From Prochlorococcus sp. AG-388-E21 (lineage in GTDB: Bacteria; Cyanobacteriota; Cyanobacteriia; PCC-6307; Cyanobiaceae), in the NCBI GenBank assembly GCA_003279855.1, contig QCGO01000001.1, forward strand, positions 248,001 to 312,000: a DNA stretch of 64,000 nucleotides, in the 5' to 3' direction. The translations under genes were made by a program, and so were the position numbers. This document shows, in pieces, positions 39,228-49,113 of the stretch. The notes under the pieces are model-generated. The model was not told the origin of the DNA. It was given only the letters and a program-made list of their open reading frames with translations, and did not search any database. Positions within the stretch are counted from its first letter, which is position 1. Each line of letters starts with the position of its first letter.

Positions 39228-40454
39228 TTGAGGAGTTTGCAAATTTTTAAAATAAGGGGAATTCCCTTTAAATTACATCCTTACTGGTTTGCAATCCTTT
39301 TTTTATTTTCATGGAGTATTTCTAATCAAGTTAATTTAACTTCGGGTGAAATTTATAATATTAAGGAAGCTTGGTTAATTGGTTTCTTAACTTCTTTTTT
39401 TTTATTAAGCACGATCATATTACATGAGGTCTTCCATACTTTTGTTTCGTTGAGTCAAGGAGTAAAAATAAAAAATATTACCTTTTACTTCTTAGGAGCA
39501 GTTTTGCAAATAGAAAAGGATTGTCAAACAGCTTTGGGTAATATAAAAATCTCGATAGTTAGACCTTTTTTGTGTTTCTCGACGGCATTAATTCTTATTC
39601 TCATTAGTAATCCTACTGAATCCAACGAACAAATATTCACAAATATATTGAACAGAGTAGCAATATTAAATCTTTTTCTAGGCTTTTTAAACTTAATTCC
39701 TATTGGATCTTTAGATGGAGGTAATTTGTTAAAGAGTACTATTTGGTATTTTTCAGGAAGTAAAAATAAAGGAAGAAATTTTTTAAATAAATTAACTTTA
39801 ACATTATCAATTTTAGTTTTTCTTTTAGGAATTATATGTTTATTTAGTTTCAATTTTTACTATGGTTTATTACTTACTTTTTTGGGATTATTTGGCATTA
39901 ATTCATCAAAGTCTGAAAATCAATTTTTTAAAATTGAAAATATTTTAAAATTAAGTAAAGTTTCTGAACTTAAATTTAAGCCATTAAGAAAAATAGAATT
40001 CAATTCAAATTTTGTGCAGTTAAATAATGTGGTTAAAAGTAAAAAAGATAAACAAGATAAATATTTGTTTTTGACTAATAGTGGAAGATGGGACGGCTTT
40101 ATTGAGGAAAAAATTTTGAAATCTGTTGCAGTAAAAAAATGGGACCGTACTTTTGTTGGGGATTTTAAAAAGTCCATTAAGAAATTCGAGAGTGTCAATT
40201 TTAGTACTGAGTTATGGCGAGCTATTGAAAAGATAGAGAAATCTAAAGAAGGTATAGTACTCGTAATCAATTCTGCTGATATACCCCTAGGAATAATTGA
40301 CAGAAATAAAATTGGTTATTTTGTATTTAATAAATTAGGCTTAAATTTACCTTCCAATCTAATCAATAAATTTAATAATAAGGATCAGTATCCACTGGGT
40401 ATTCAATTACCCAAGATTATAAAATTAATGAGAAAAAAAGGAGAAATTGAATAA
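39228..40454 (+). CDS. Site-2-protease-type membrane metalloprotease (M50)
   Basis: Members of this family cleave membrane proteins within the bilayer, often releasing regulators. The zinc motif is ILHEVFHTF near residue 67 and the second metal-binding motif is LIPIGSLDGGNL near residue 160. Several transmembrane helices surround them. The C-terminal ~170 residues form a soluble part with a CBS-like repeat arrangement (LTNSGRWDGFI and IVLVINSADIPLGIIDRNKI), typical of cyanobacterial S2P relatives. The length is 408 aa. The start is TTG at 39,228. An ATG at 39,212 is out of frame. Substrates are unknown. Confidence 0.85.
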   Translation: MRSLQIFKIRGIPFKLHPYWFAILFLFSWSISNQVNLTSGEIYNIKEAWLIGFLTSFFLLSTIILHEVFHTFVSLSQGVKIKNITFYFLGAVLQIEKDCQTALGNIKISIVRPFLCFSTALILILISNPTESNEQIFTNILNRVAILNLFLGFLNLIPIGSLDGGNLLKSTIWYFSGSKNKGRNFLNKLTLTLSILVFLLGIICLFSFNFYYGLLLTFLGLFGINSSKSENQFFKIENILKLSKVSELKFKPLRKIEFNSNFVQLNNVVKSKKDKQDKYLFLTNSGRWDGFIEEKILKSVAVKKWDRTFVGDFKKSIKKFESVNFSTELWRAIEKIEKSKEGIVLVINSADIPLGIIDRNKIGYFVFNKLGLNLPSNLINKFNNKDQYPLGIQLPKIIKLMRKKGEIE

Positions 40455-40461
40455 ATTCAAG

Positions 40462-41169
40462 TCACAATAATTCTTTAATCTCATCTTTTTCATAGTAGAT
40501 TTTTTCAATTTCTATATTTGACTTGGATTCTAAAAATGAATTAATCAAATATTTAATTATTTCGTCATTAGTAAGATTTAAATTAATTTTTTTGGGAGGC
40601 TCTTCTCCAAATAATCTGAACCACAAGTCTCTTGGGGGGTTAAGTTGAATTTCCCCATGCTGAAGAAATGCCCCTTTCTTTCTGTATTGAGCGCTTCCTA
40701 TACGTTTAAAACCATATTGATCAACTAAATCAGACACATAAGATGATTCAAAACAGTTCTCTTTAATTATTGATTTTCTTAAAGTCCCTCTTTTTAAACT
40801 TAAACCTAATTCATTAAAACTTTTAATTAACCAATTATTTACTAGCTCATAACTAAAGATCTTATAAGAGGGTTTTTTAAATGTTAAAGCGTATGTGATC
40901 CCTCCAGAATGAAGTACTGCTCCGCCTCCTGAGGGTCTTCTTACTACCTTAATGATGCCATCCTCTAATAGCTTTTCCCAATGAGGTGGAATTACTTTTT
41001 GATGATAACCAAGAGAAATCCAACTACCCTCCCAATGATAGAACCTTAATGTAAAAAGAATTTCAACTTTGGAAATAGTTTTTTCTAAAAAATGTAAATC
41101 TAGAGCCATTTGTTCAACTCCAGTTAATTTCGTTGTTGAAATAATTAAGGCTTGATTATCTATTCTCAA
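40462..41169 (-). CDS. Lipoate-protein ligase A/B-family protein
   Basis: This belongs to the biotin/lipoate protein ligase family (BPL_LplA_LipB). The lipoate-binding loop reads VVRRPSGGGAVLHSGGITYAL, and the catalytic Lys region is RIGSAQYRKKGAFLQHGEI. The length (235 aa) suits a single-domain ligase or an octanoyl-transferase such as LipM. It may therefore transfer octanoyl or lipoyl groups to E2 or GcvH domains. Which of these it does cannot be decided from the window. It is convergent with the M50 gene (7-bp gap) and divergent from psaM. Confidence 0.85.
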   Translation of the reverse strand: MRIDNQALIISTTKLTGVEQMALDLHFLEKTISKVEILFTLRFYHWEGSWISLGYHQKVIPPHWEKLLEDGIIKVVRRPSGGGAVLHSGGITYALTFKKPSYKIFSYELVNNWLIKSFNELGLSLKRGTLRKSIIKENCFESSYVSDLVDQYGFKRIGSAQYRKKGAFLQHGEIQLNPPRDLWFRLFGEEPPKKINLNLTNDEIIKYLINSFLESKSNIEIEKIYYEKDEIKELL

Positions 41170-41266
41170 AATTATTTTTTGATTTAATTACGTAACAGCA
41201 TTTTGTAATAGTCTATCAATTTTTCACTTTTGGGTAGAGAATATAGAAAATAAATATGTATTTACT

Positions 41267-41371
41267 ATGGAGCCATCTCAATCAATCAATTTAATAATAC
41301 TTGGTCTTATTGTGGTAATGCATGCAGGTGTATTAGCTTTAAGGCTTGGCATAAGTTTAGCTAGAACATAA
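41267..41371 (+). CDS. psaM: Photosystem I subunit XII
   Basis: This 34-residue single-helix protein is too short for most gene callers. It reads [18 protein letters not shown] and continues [16 protein letters not shown]. The helix plus the GVLALRLG C-terminal motif is the signature of PsaM, which lies at the trimer-facing edge of the photosystem I core. It starts at ATG 41,267. About 100 bp separate it from the divergent ligase gene and contain its promoter. It is followed by a weak terminator-like hairpin. The adjacent por/chlL/B/N genes make this a photosynthetic neighbourhood. Confidence 0.92.
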
Positions 41372-41416
41372 AAAACTAATTTTGATTATAAAAAACTTTA
41401 TGTTATTAATTAAAGT

Positions 41417-41435
41417 AGACTTTTTTTATAAGTCT
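41417..41435 (+). terminator. Weak hairpin after psaM
   Basis: AGACTT (41,417-41,422) and AAGTCT (41,430-41,435) pair across a seven-base T/A loop, and a T-rich stretch follows (TTTTATATAATTTTTT). The stem is short and AT-rich, so this is a plausible but weak psaM terminator. Confidence 0.4.
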
Positions 41436-41460
41436 TTTATATAATTTTTTTAAAAATAAT

Positions 41461-41808
41461 TTGCCTAAACATTACCGTAAAAGTACTTCTTTGGATAAAA
41501 GATCTTTAGCATCTGCTTTAGAGATAAACTATAAAGAACAAGAAGATTTTGTAAGCTCTGTTTTTCTAGGGTTAAAAGTTTGTTTTTCTCTTTTAGCAAT
41601 AGTAAGTTTATTAAAAATTGGATATAGCTCAAAAGTTAGATTAACTAGATTAAGTGAGATTAAAAATTCTTATTTATATGAAAAATCAAGGTTTGATAAT
41701 TTAAGTCGTAGATTTGATGATTTAATCTCTTTAGAAGGCGAGCAAAGATTTATGAAGGATCAAGATCAAATGATTTCCAGAGACATAATCAGAGTAATAT
41801 GGCGTTGA
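41461..41808 (+). CDS. Small bitopic coiled-coil membrane protein, unknown function
   Basis: This 115-residue protein starts at TTG 41,461 and is basic at the N-terminus. One transmembrane helix follows (VFLGLKVCFSLLAIVSLLKIG, about 33-54), then a basic/acidic helical stretch VRLTRLSEIKNSYLYEKSRF and FDNLSRRFDDLISLEGEQRF. The tail ends DMISRDIIRVIWR-like QMISRDIIRVIWR. The layout resembles small divisome proteins such as FtsB/DivIC, but position gives no support: it lies between psaM and por. I do not recognise a family with certainty; picocyanobacteria carry conserved genes of this shape. Confidence 0.6.
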   Translation: MPKHYRKSTSLDKRSLASALEINYKEQEDFVSSVFLGLKVCFSLLAIVSLLKIGYSSKVRLTRLSEIKNSYLYEKSRFDNLSRRFDDLISLEGEQRFMKDQDQMISRDIIRVIWR

Positions 41809-41866
41809 TAAGTGTGACTATAAAGTCATTAAATTATCGAATTTTTCATTTTAATTTTTATAGCTA

Positions 41867-42871
41867 GTGAGTAAGAGTATTAAAGGTTTAGTTCTAATAA
41901 CAGGAACAACATCAGGAGTAGGATTAAATACCTTAAAACCTTTGTTGAGATTTGGATGGGAGGTTATAGCGGTAAATCGCTCAAATAAAAGGGCAGTAGA
42001 AATAGCTCAGAAATCCTTAACAGATTCCGAAATGAAAAATATTCATTTTATAGAAATTAATTTGTCTGATTTAGATGATGTAAGAAATGGTTGTTATGAA
42101 ATATTGAAAAAATTTCAAAAACCCATAAATTCTATTATTTGTAATGCTGCAGTTTATAAGCCAAGATTACGGAAACCTGAAAGATCTCCCCAAGGATTTG
42201 AAAATTCTATGGCAGTTAATCATTTTGGTCATTTTCTCTTGATTAATCTTCTTCTTGATAATATTTTGTCCTCTGAGAAAGAAATTGATTTAAATGGTAG
42301 AACAATTAAATTCAAACCAAGAATAACCGTATTAGGAACTGTTACGGCAAATTATTCAGAACTAGGCGGGAGAATTCCTATACCTGCTCCAGCTGATCTC
42401 GGTAATTTATCTGGATTTAAAAATGGATTCTTATCTCCAATTAGCATGGCAAATGGAAAAAGATTTAAACCCGGGAAAGCCTATAAAGATAGCAAACTGT
42501 GCAATATGGTGACAGTACAAGAATTATCAAAAAAATATCCTAAAGAAAGAATAATTATTAATTCCCTTTACCCTGGATGTGTGGCCGATACAAAACTCTT
42601 TAGGGATACCCCTTGGCTTTTTAGATTTTTATTCCCAATCTTTCAAAAATTCATCACAAAAGGATATGTATCTCAAAGATTAGCTGGAGAAAGAGTCGCT
42701 CAAGTAGCTACGCTTAAAGAATATGCTAAGCCAGCAGTTCATTGGAGTTGGGGAAATCGGCAAAAGTTAGGGAGAAAAGCTTTTTCTCAAAAATTGTCTA
42801 AGAGAATTATTGATTCAAATATTTCAAGCCAAACTTATGAATTAACTAGAAAATTGGTTGGATTAGCTTAG
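41867..42871 (+). CDS. por: Light-dependent protochlorophyllide oxidoreductase
   Basis: POR reduces protochlorophyllide to chlorophyllide using NADPH and light. It is an SDR with the cofactor loop VLITGTTSGVGLNTLKPLL and catalytic Tyr/Lys in GKAYKDSKLCNMVTV. The POR-specific loop with the conserved Cys that helps pigment binding is visible as SIICNAAVYKPRLRKP. The length is 334 aa. The start is GTG at 41,867. It is directly convergent with chlL (4-bp gap), so the light-dependent and dark enzymes for the same step are adjacent. Confidence 0.97.
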   Translation: MSKSIKGLVLITGTTSGVGLNTLKPLLRFGWEVIAVNRSNKRAVEIAQKSLTDSEMKNIHFIEINLSDLDDVRNGCYEILKKFQKPINSIICNAAVYKPRLRKPERSPQGFENSMAVNHFGHFLLINLLLDNILSSEKEIDLNGRTIKFKPRITVLGTVTANYSELGGRIPIPAPADLGNLSGFKNGFLSPISMANGKRFKPGKAYKDSKLCNMVTVQELSKKYPKERIIINSLYPGCVADTKLFRDTPWLFRFLFPIFQKFITKGYVSQRLAGERVAQVATLKEYAKPAVHWSWGNRQKLGRKAFSQKLSKRIIDSNISSQTYELTRKLVGLA

Positions 42872-42875
42872 GTAG

Positions 42876-43763
<888 letters not shown>

Positions 43764-43954
43764 TTAAAGCTGAAATTAACACGTTAATAAATACATTCTT
43801 GCAGGAATATGCTTCTAGAAATGTATTTCTCAACAAATAGTTATTTATTAAGATTAAAGATACAAGATATATGTTTATAACTAGATATTCCGCGATTATC
43901 ATTGCTATTATGAGTGAAAATACTCATGTTAGAATAGTAATTTATTTATAAGGA
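43764..43954. promoter_or_regulatory. chlL upstream region with two inverted repeats
   Basis: This 191-bp gap between chlB and chlL holds two dyads. AGAAAT-gt-ATTTCT is at 43,817-43,830, and ATGAGT(6)ACTCAT is at 43,910-43,927. The first lies about 55 bp before the chlL start and could be an operator. The second lies close to the chlB stop and could be a weak hairpin. Neither is recognised as a known site. The gap is long for the window, so chlL probably has its own promoter here. Confidence 0.4.
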
Positions 43955-45535
43955 TTAATCGAAATAGGCTTTTGCGTCATAGAGGGTCTCGTCGCTAATT
44001 TCAGGAAGACCTTTTGAAAGAGCATATTTCTCAGTATTTGATTTAACTTTACTTCTTACAAAAAATGGAACTTTTGTAAGTTCTGCTCTTCCAGAGTCTG
44101 TCCAAATTACAGTTCCCTTCTTTTGAATACTGTTATTACTTCGTGCATGCTCATCTTCTTTATTCTCAGGACCCTTTGTGGCAGTATGACCAAGATGACT
44201 TTGATGGCCATCAACAAATTCAAAGTCATGTTTGAACATATCAATAAGATGTTCTTCAAGACCCATCATTAGAGGGTGAACCCAGTCGTCAAAAATCACA
44301 TTTGCTCCTTCCCATCCCATTTGAGGGCTATATCTTGCAGGAACATCTTGAACATGCATTGGAGTACTAATTACTGAGCATGGGATACCAAGTCTTTTTG
44401 CGCTGTGTCTTTCCATTTGGGTCCCTAAAACTAATTCGGGGGATGCTTTTTTCATGGCGTCTTCTACCTCTAGGTAGCTATTAGTAATTAGTGCTTCTAT
44501 ATTTAAATCCTTAGCTGCGGCTCTTACTTGCCTTGCCATTTCTCTGCTGTAAGTTCCCAATCCTACTACCTCAAAACCTAATTCATCTTTGGCAATTTTG
44601 GCAGCTGCGATAGCATGAGTACCGTCACCAAAAATAAAAACCCTTTTCCCCGTTAAGTAATTTGAGTCAACAGACTTTGAGTACCATGGAAGTTTTGACT
44701 TGTGCTCTAGTTCCTCTCGATTTGTTAATGGAAGGTCAAGTTTTTCATGAACTTCGTTAATAAAATTAATTGTATTTTTTATTCCAATTGGGATGGTAGT
44801 TGTATATTCCATGCCGCAATTACGCTTAAGCCATTCACAAGAAGTCTCAGCAATCTCTTGATAAAGGCAAATATTAATATCAGCATCAGTTAATCTTGCA
44901 ATATCATCTGGACTTGAACCGAGTGGTGCAACAACATTAGTATCAATACCTTGCTCTGAAAGTATACGTTGAATTTCGATTACATCATCTCTGCATCTAA
45001 ATCCTAATAAAGTAGGACCTAATATATTTACTTTAGGTCTTCGACCTAAAGACATCCATCTTTTAGGATTAATATTTTCAATTTCGCTTACCTTATCTTT
45101 CAAAAGAGTTCTTATTATTTGATAAAGGGTTTCTGAAGCACCCCAGTTTTCTTTTTTGCTATAGGCAGGAAGTTCAAGGTTCACTATTGGGATATCAAAA
45201 CCCATACCCTTAGCAAGAGCTCCTGGCTGATCTTGTATTAGTTCAGCAGTACAACTTTCACCTACTAAAAGAGTTTTTGGTTTAAATCTTTCAACTGCTT
45301 CAGAAATATTCCTTTTCACTAGTTCTGCTGTATCTCCTCCTAAGTCTCTAGCCTGAAATGTTGTATAAGTTACAGGTGGTCTTTGTCCTCTTCTCTCAAT
45401 CATTGTGAAAAGAAGATCTGCATAAGTATCTCCTTGAGGAGCATGGAGAACATAATGAATATCTTTCATTGATGATGCAACTCTCATTGCACCTACATGA
45501 GGAGGGCCTTCATATGTCCAAAGAGTTAATTCCAT
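43955..45535 (-). CDS. chlB: Dark protochlorophyllide reductase, subunit B
   Basis: ChlB forms the ChlNB catalytic heterotetramer, which reduces protochlorophyllide and supplies one ligand set for the interface [4Fe-4S] cluster. The N-terminal [20 protein letters not shown] is characteristic, as are [36 protein letters not shown] and [16 protein letters not shown] near residue 430. The C-terminal ~60 residues ([20 protein letters not shown]) form the conserved PCR_chlB tail. The length is 526 aa. It follows chlN after 3 bp in a chlN-chlB run. Confidence 0.98.
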   Translation of the reverse strand: MELTLWTYEGPPHVGAMRVASSMKDIHYVLHAPQGDTYADLLFTMIERRGQRPPVTYTTFQARDLGGDTAELVKRNISEAVERFKPKTLLVGESCTAELIQDQPGALAKGMGFDIPIVNLELPAYSKKENWGASETLYQIIRTLLKDKVSEIENINPKRWMSLGRRPKVNILGPTLLGFRCRDDVIEIQRILSEQGIDTNVVAPLGSSPDDIARLTDADINICLYQEIAETSCEWLKRNCGMEYTTTIPIGIKNTINFINEVHEKLDLPLTNREELEHKSKLPWYSKSVDSNYLTGKRVFIFGDGTHAIAAAKIAKDELGFEVVGLGTYSREMARQVRAAAKDLNIEALITNSYLEVEDAMKKASPELVLGTQMERHSAKRLGIPCSVISTPMHVQDVPARYSPQMGWEGANVIFDDWVHPLMMGLEEHLIDMFKHDFEFVDGHQSHLGHTATKGPENKEDEHARSNNSIQKKGTVIWTDSGRAELTKVPFFVRSKVKSNTEKYALSKGLPEISDETLYDAKAYFD

Positions 45536-45538
45536 AAT

Positions 45539-46819
<1,281 letters not shown>

Positions 46820-46953
46820 TCAAGCTTGCATAAACTTTTGGATTTAAGCACTAATTGATAAGTTCTCTTACAAATTGTATACATTTAAAAAACTTATATG
46901 AAAGTTTAAAAACTTTAATAAGAATAATTAAACTAATTTATTTACTCTGAAAT

Positions 46954-47322
46954 TTAATTTCTGTAATAAGAACTTCCTTGGCCAAGTTTAGATAATTTCC
47001 AGACATTTCTGGCAACTTTTATGGCTAATAATCCACCTCTCTCTATCTTTGATTTTCCAGGCTTTGCTCCCATTAAAATTGAAACTTCGGAAGTTGTTAG
47101 AGGTGCTCCTGTCTTAATAGCTAATTCGGTTAACTCTAGTCTATCTCTAAGATTTTTAAGATTTAATTGATCTGGTTTAATCTCTCCCAACCAACTAAAT
47201 GAAGGATCTTTCTGAGATAACTTTTGCATTAAACTTAAGCTAACTAAACCGAGGGTTTGATCAGGACTTAATTCATTTTCAGAGGCAGAAGAATCTGGTG
47301 CTTTTTTTTGAGAAGTTACCAT
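46954..47322 (-). CDS. Small HTH-like protein divergent from csoS1D, unknown function
   Basis: This 122-residue protein has a disordered Ser/Glu-rich N-terminus, a helical middle and a C-terminal part that reads like an excisionase/MerR-type helix-turn-helix. The key segment is APLTTSEVSILMGAKPGKSK, then RGGLLAIKVARNVWKLSK; compare the family pattern of LT-x-EVA-x-LLGV, a turn, G-x-L-x-A and an R-x-x-W strand. I do not recognise the family name. It is divergent from csoS1D across 98 bp that hold a palindrome at 47,352-47,367, and it lies between the chl genes and the carboxysome genes. A regulatory role is inference. Confidence 0.6.
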   Translation of the reverse strand: MVTSQKKAPDSSASENELSPDQTLGLVSLSLMQKLSQKDPSFSWLGEIKPDQLNLKNLRDRLELTELAIKTGAPLTTSEVSILMGAKPGKSKIERGGLLAIKVARNVWKLSKLGQGSSYYRN

Positions 47323-47351
47323 AAAATTTCATATCTTTAATTTGAAGTTAT

Positions 47352-47367
47352 CGTTTCGTACGAAGCG
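47352..47367. promoter_or_regulatory. Palindrome TTCGTACGAA between csoS1D and the HTH-like gene
   Basis: TTCGTACGAA (47,355-47,364) is a perfect 10-bp palindrome. Counting one mismatched pair it extends to CGTTTCGTACGAAGCG at 47,352-47,367. Such a GC-containing dyad is unlikely by chance in this AT-rich DNA. It sits midway between two divergent start codons, 30 and 54 bp away, where an operator would be. The core TCGTACG recurs at 48,885-48,891 upstream of csoS1. Confidence 0.5.
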
Positions 47368-47420
47368 TGCAAGTTAATTTAATAGAAAAAAAAGAACCCT
47401 AATCCGTTATAGTCTCCTGA

Positions 47421-48191
47421 ATGGAACCAACTTCTAGTTTAAATAGAGGAGATCGAAGAAAAGGAAGTTCTCTTGTTACTGGATCTGAAGTTCAATCTCA
47501 GTCCAATGGAGCTAGCTGTTTTATAACAACTGACTCTGAAAAGTCATTAGTTTCAAGACAAGCAAGTCAAGTTGAACAAATAGAATTAAGGACATATGTT
47601 TTTTTAGACTCTTTACAACCTCAGTTAGCTGCATATATGGGGACTGTGAGTAGAGGTTTTTTGCCAATACCGGGTGATTCTTGTCTATGGATGGAAGTTT
47701 CTCCCGGAATGGCAGTTCATAGGGTTACTGATATAGCTTTAAAGGCAAGTAATGTAAGGCTAGGTCAGATGATTGTGGAAAGAGCCTTTGGCTCTTTAGC
47801 TCTTTACCATAAGGACCAAAGTACAGTTTTGCATTCAGGAGATGTGGTTTTAGATGCTATTGGGAGCGAAGTGAGGAAAAGAACCAAGCCATCAACAAGT
47901 TGGACAGAAGTTATTCGTGCAATTACCCCAGATCATGCAGTTTTAATCAATAGGCAAAATAGAAGTGGATCTATGATTCAATCTGGAATGAGTATGTTTA
48001 TTTTGGAGACGGAACCAGCCGGATATGTACTTAAGGCAGCTAATGAAGCTGAAAAATCCGCTAATATAACCATCATTGATGTAAAAGCCGTTGGAGCCTT
48101 TGGAAGGCTCACTCTTGCGGGTAAAGAGGGAGATGTTGAAGAGGCCGCAGCAGCTGCGATAAGAGCAATTGATCAAATATCAAACTATTAA
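47421..48191 (+). CDS. csoS1D: Carboxysome shell protein CsoS1D (tandem BMC, trimeric)
   Basis: CsoS1D is a double bacterial-microcompartment-domain protein that forms trimers and stacked hexamer-like discs with a gated pore in the alpha-carboxysome shell. The N-terminal ~50 residues are disordered, typical of this subunit. The first BMC half includes [20 protein letters not shown] and the second [20 protein letters not shown] with [17 protein letters not shown] as its core. The length is 256 aa. It is separated from the main carboxysome operon by rdgB on the opposite strand, as in other picocyanobacteria, and may have its own promoter. An element shared with the csoS1 leader lies upstream. 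Confidence 0.92.
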   Translation: MEPTSSLNRGDRRKGSSLVTGSEVQSQSNGASCFITTDSEKSLVSRQASQVEQIELRTYVFLDSLQPQLAAYMGTVSRGFLPIPGDSCLWMEVSPGMAVHRVTDIALKASNVRLGQMIVERAFGSLALYHKDQSTVLHSGDVVLDAIGSEVRKRTKPSTSWTEVIRAITPDHAVLINRQNRSGSMIQSGMSMFILETEPAGYVLKAANEAEKSANITIIDVKAVGAFGRLTLAGKEGDVEEAAAAAIRAIDQISNY

Positions 48192-48199
48192 ATAGATTT

Positions 48200-48787
48200 T
48201 TAATCTATTCCAAATTCTCTTTTTAAAAAAGGAGCTATATTTTTTGCGGCTTTACCTCTACTCCCAAGTTTACTCAATTGAGAATGACTTAACTCTCCAT
48301 ATACACAATTAGCCTCTTTAACCCAAAAAATAGATTCAAATTCTCCGTTAGGATATTTTGGTTCTTTAAGAATTTCCCCCCAGCAGATACCCGTTGCATC
48401 TTTTACCAAATTTCCTTCTGGATCACATAGAACCATACAACTAATGAATTTTGCGCTTCTGTAAGGGATATCACTTAGCTCTTGTATTAACTTAATAAGC
48501 TTTTCATCATTATTGTTGGCATATCTTGCAGAATATATGCCCGGTCGTCCATTTAAATAATCAACCTCAAGCCCTGAGTCATCCGCTAAGGCCCAAGTCT
48601 TAGTCTCTAAAGAAGCTGCTTTTGCTTTTAAAAAAGCGTTGTCAAAATAGGTTTTGCCTGTCTCTTCTACATTTAAATGATCGGGTTGTTTTTTTACTTT
48701 TAAAGATAGAACATCTAACATCTCTAATATTTCAGATACCTTCTTTTGATTTCCGCTTGCAATAGTAAGAACAGAAGAAGAAGCCAA
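48200..48787 (-). CDS. rdgB: XTP/dITP pyrophosphatase (HAM1/RdgB)
   Basis: RdgB hydrolyses non-canonical purine triphosphates (XTP, dITP) to monophosphates and keeps them out of nucleic acids. The fold is clear: LTIASGNQKKVSEILEML at the N-terminus, TYFDNAFLKAKAASLETK, WALADDSGLEVDYLNGRPGI and SARYA. The length (195 aa) is normal. The gene lies on the opposite strand between csoS1D and csoS1, breaking the carboxysome locus. Its start at 48,787 is divergent from csoS1, so the 326 bp between them hold both promoters. Confidence 0.95.
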   Translation of the reverse strand: MASSSVLTIASGNQKKVSEILEMLDVLSLKVKKQPDHLNVEETGKTYFDNAFLKAKAASLETKTWALADDSGLEVDYLNGRPGIYSARYANNNDEKLIKLIQELSDIPYRSAKFISCMVLCDPEGNLVKDATGICWGEILKEPKYPNGEFESIFWVKEANCVYGELSHSQLSKLGSRGKAAKNIAPFLKREFGID

Positions 48788-48849
48788 AATAATATAAAAA
48801 ATATCTGAATATTATCTTACTTTAAAACTTGATACAGAGACAGGAGAGG

Positions 48850-49095
48850 TTGAACATTCCACACCTGTGTAGACAGGGCCTGTCTCGTACGCGCATAACT
48901 TAATGTAAATTTTTTATTAACACAACCGTATGTTTTGATGCACTAACTAATTTTGATAAGTATTGACATATCAATAATAGCAAGGGTGATAAGTTTAACT
49001 TATCAATGATAGAAAAAACATTAATAGAGTATTTAGTAAAAAATGCTTGACTTATCAGTACGTTATGGACCATTCTTCGGATTGAACATTCCACA
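48850..49095 (+). repeat. Direct repeat TTGAACATTCCACA flanking the csoS1 leader
   Basis: The 14-mer TTGAACATTCCACA occurs twice in the same orientation, at 48,850-48,863 and 49,082-49,095, with 218 bp between. The second copy ends 18 bp before the csoS1 start, so it falls in the ribosome-binding region or leader. The copies may bind a factor, or mark an old duplication or insertion of the intervening DNA. Confidence 0.5.
48987..49005. promoter_or_regulatory. 19-bp perfect palindrome (candidate operator) upstream of csoS1
   Basis: TGATAAGTTtAACTTATCA is perfect over 19 bases, including its one-base centre. The half TGATAAG recurs at 48,954-48,960 (same sense) and as CTTATCA at 49,051-49,057. 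Four half-sites within 104 bp of a highly expressed operon suit a LysR-type (RbcR/CmpR-like) or other dimeric regulator, but I cannot name the protein. It lies about 108 bp before the csoS1 ATG. Confidence 0.55.
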
Positions 49096-49113
49096 TTTAG
49101 TAATTAGTAGGCA

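Larger units (their letters stand above)
48788..49113. promoter_or_regulatory. csoS1 upstream region: GC-rich palindromes, TGATAAG sites and a direct repeat
   Basis: This 326-bp non-coding region is the most structured in the window and should hold the carboxysome operon promoter. From left: the direct repeat TTGAACATTCCACA (48,850-48,863, and again at 49,082-49,095); ACAC-ct-GTGT at 48,861-48,870; GACAGG-g-CCTGTC at 48,872-48,884; CGTACG at 48,886-48,891; the perfect 19-bp palindrome TGATAAGTT-t-AACTTATCA at 48,987-49,005; and TGATAAG/CTTATCA half-sites at 48,954-48,960 and 49,051-49,057. A minus-strand open frame of 64 codons here is not credible as a gene. Confidence 0.65.

Noticed and set aside
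46901-46916. Dyad AAAGTTT-aa-AAACTTT upstream of chlN as a terminator
   Set aside because: It is a perfect but A/T-only stem with no useful loop or T-run; noted in the chlN entry only.
48900-49094. Open frame of 64 codons on the minus strand in the csoS1 upstream region
   Set aside because: It has a low-complexity, Leu/Ile/Ser-rich product typical of reading A/T-rich DNA backwards, no recognisable family or ribosome-binding site, and it covers the palindromes and repeat described there.
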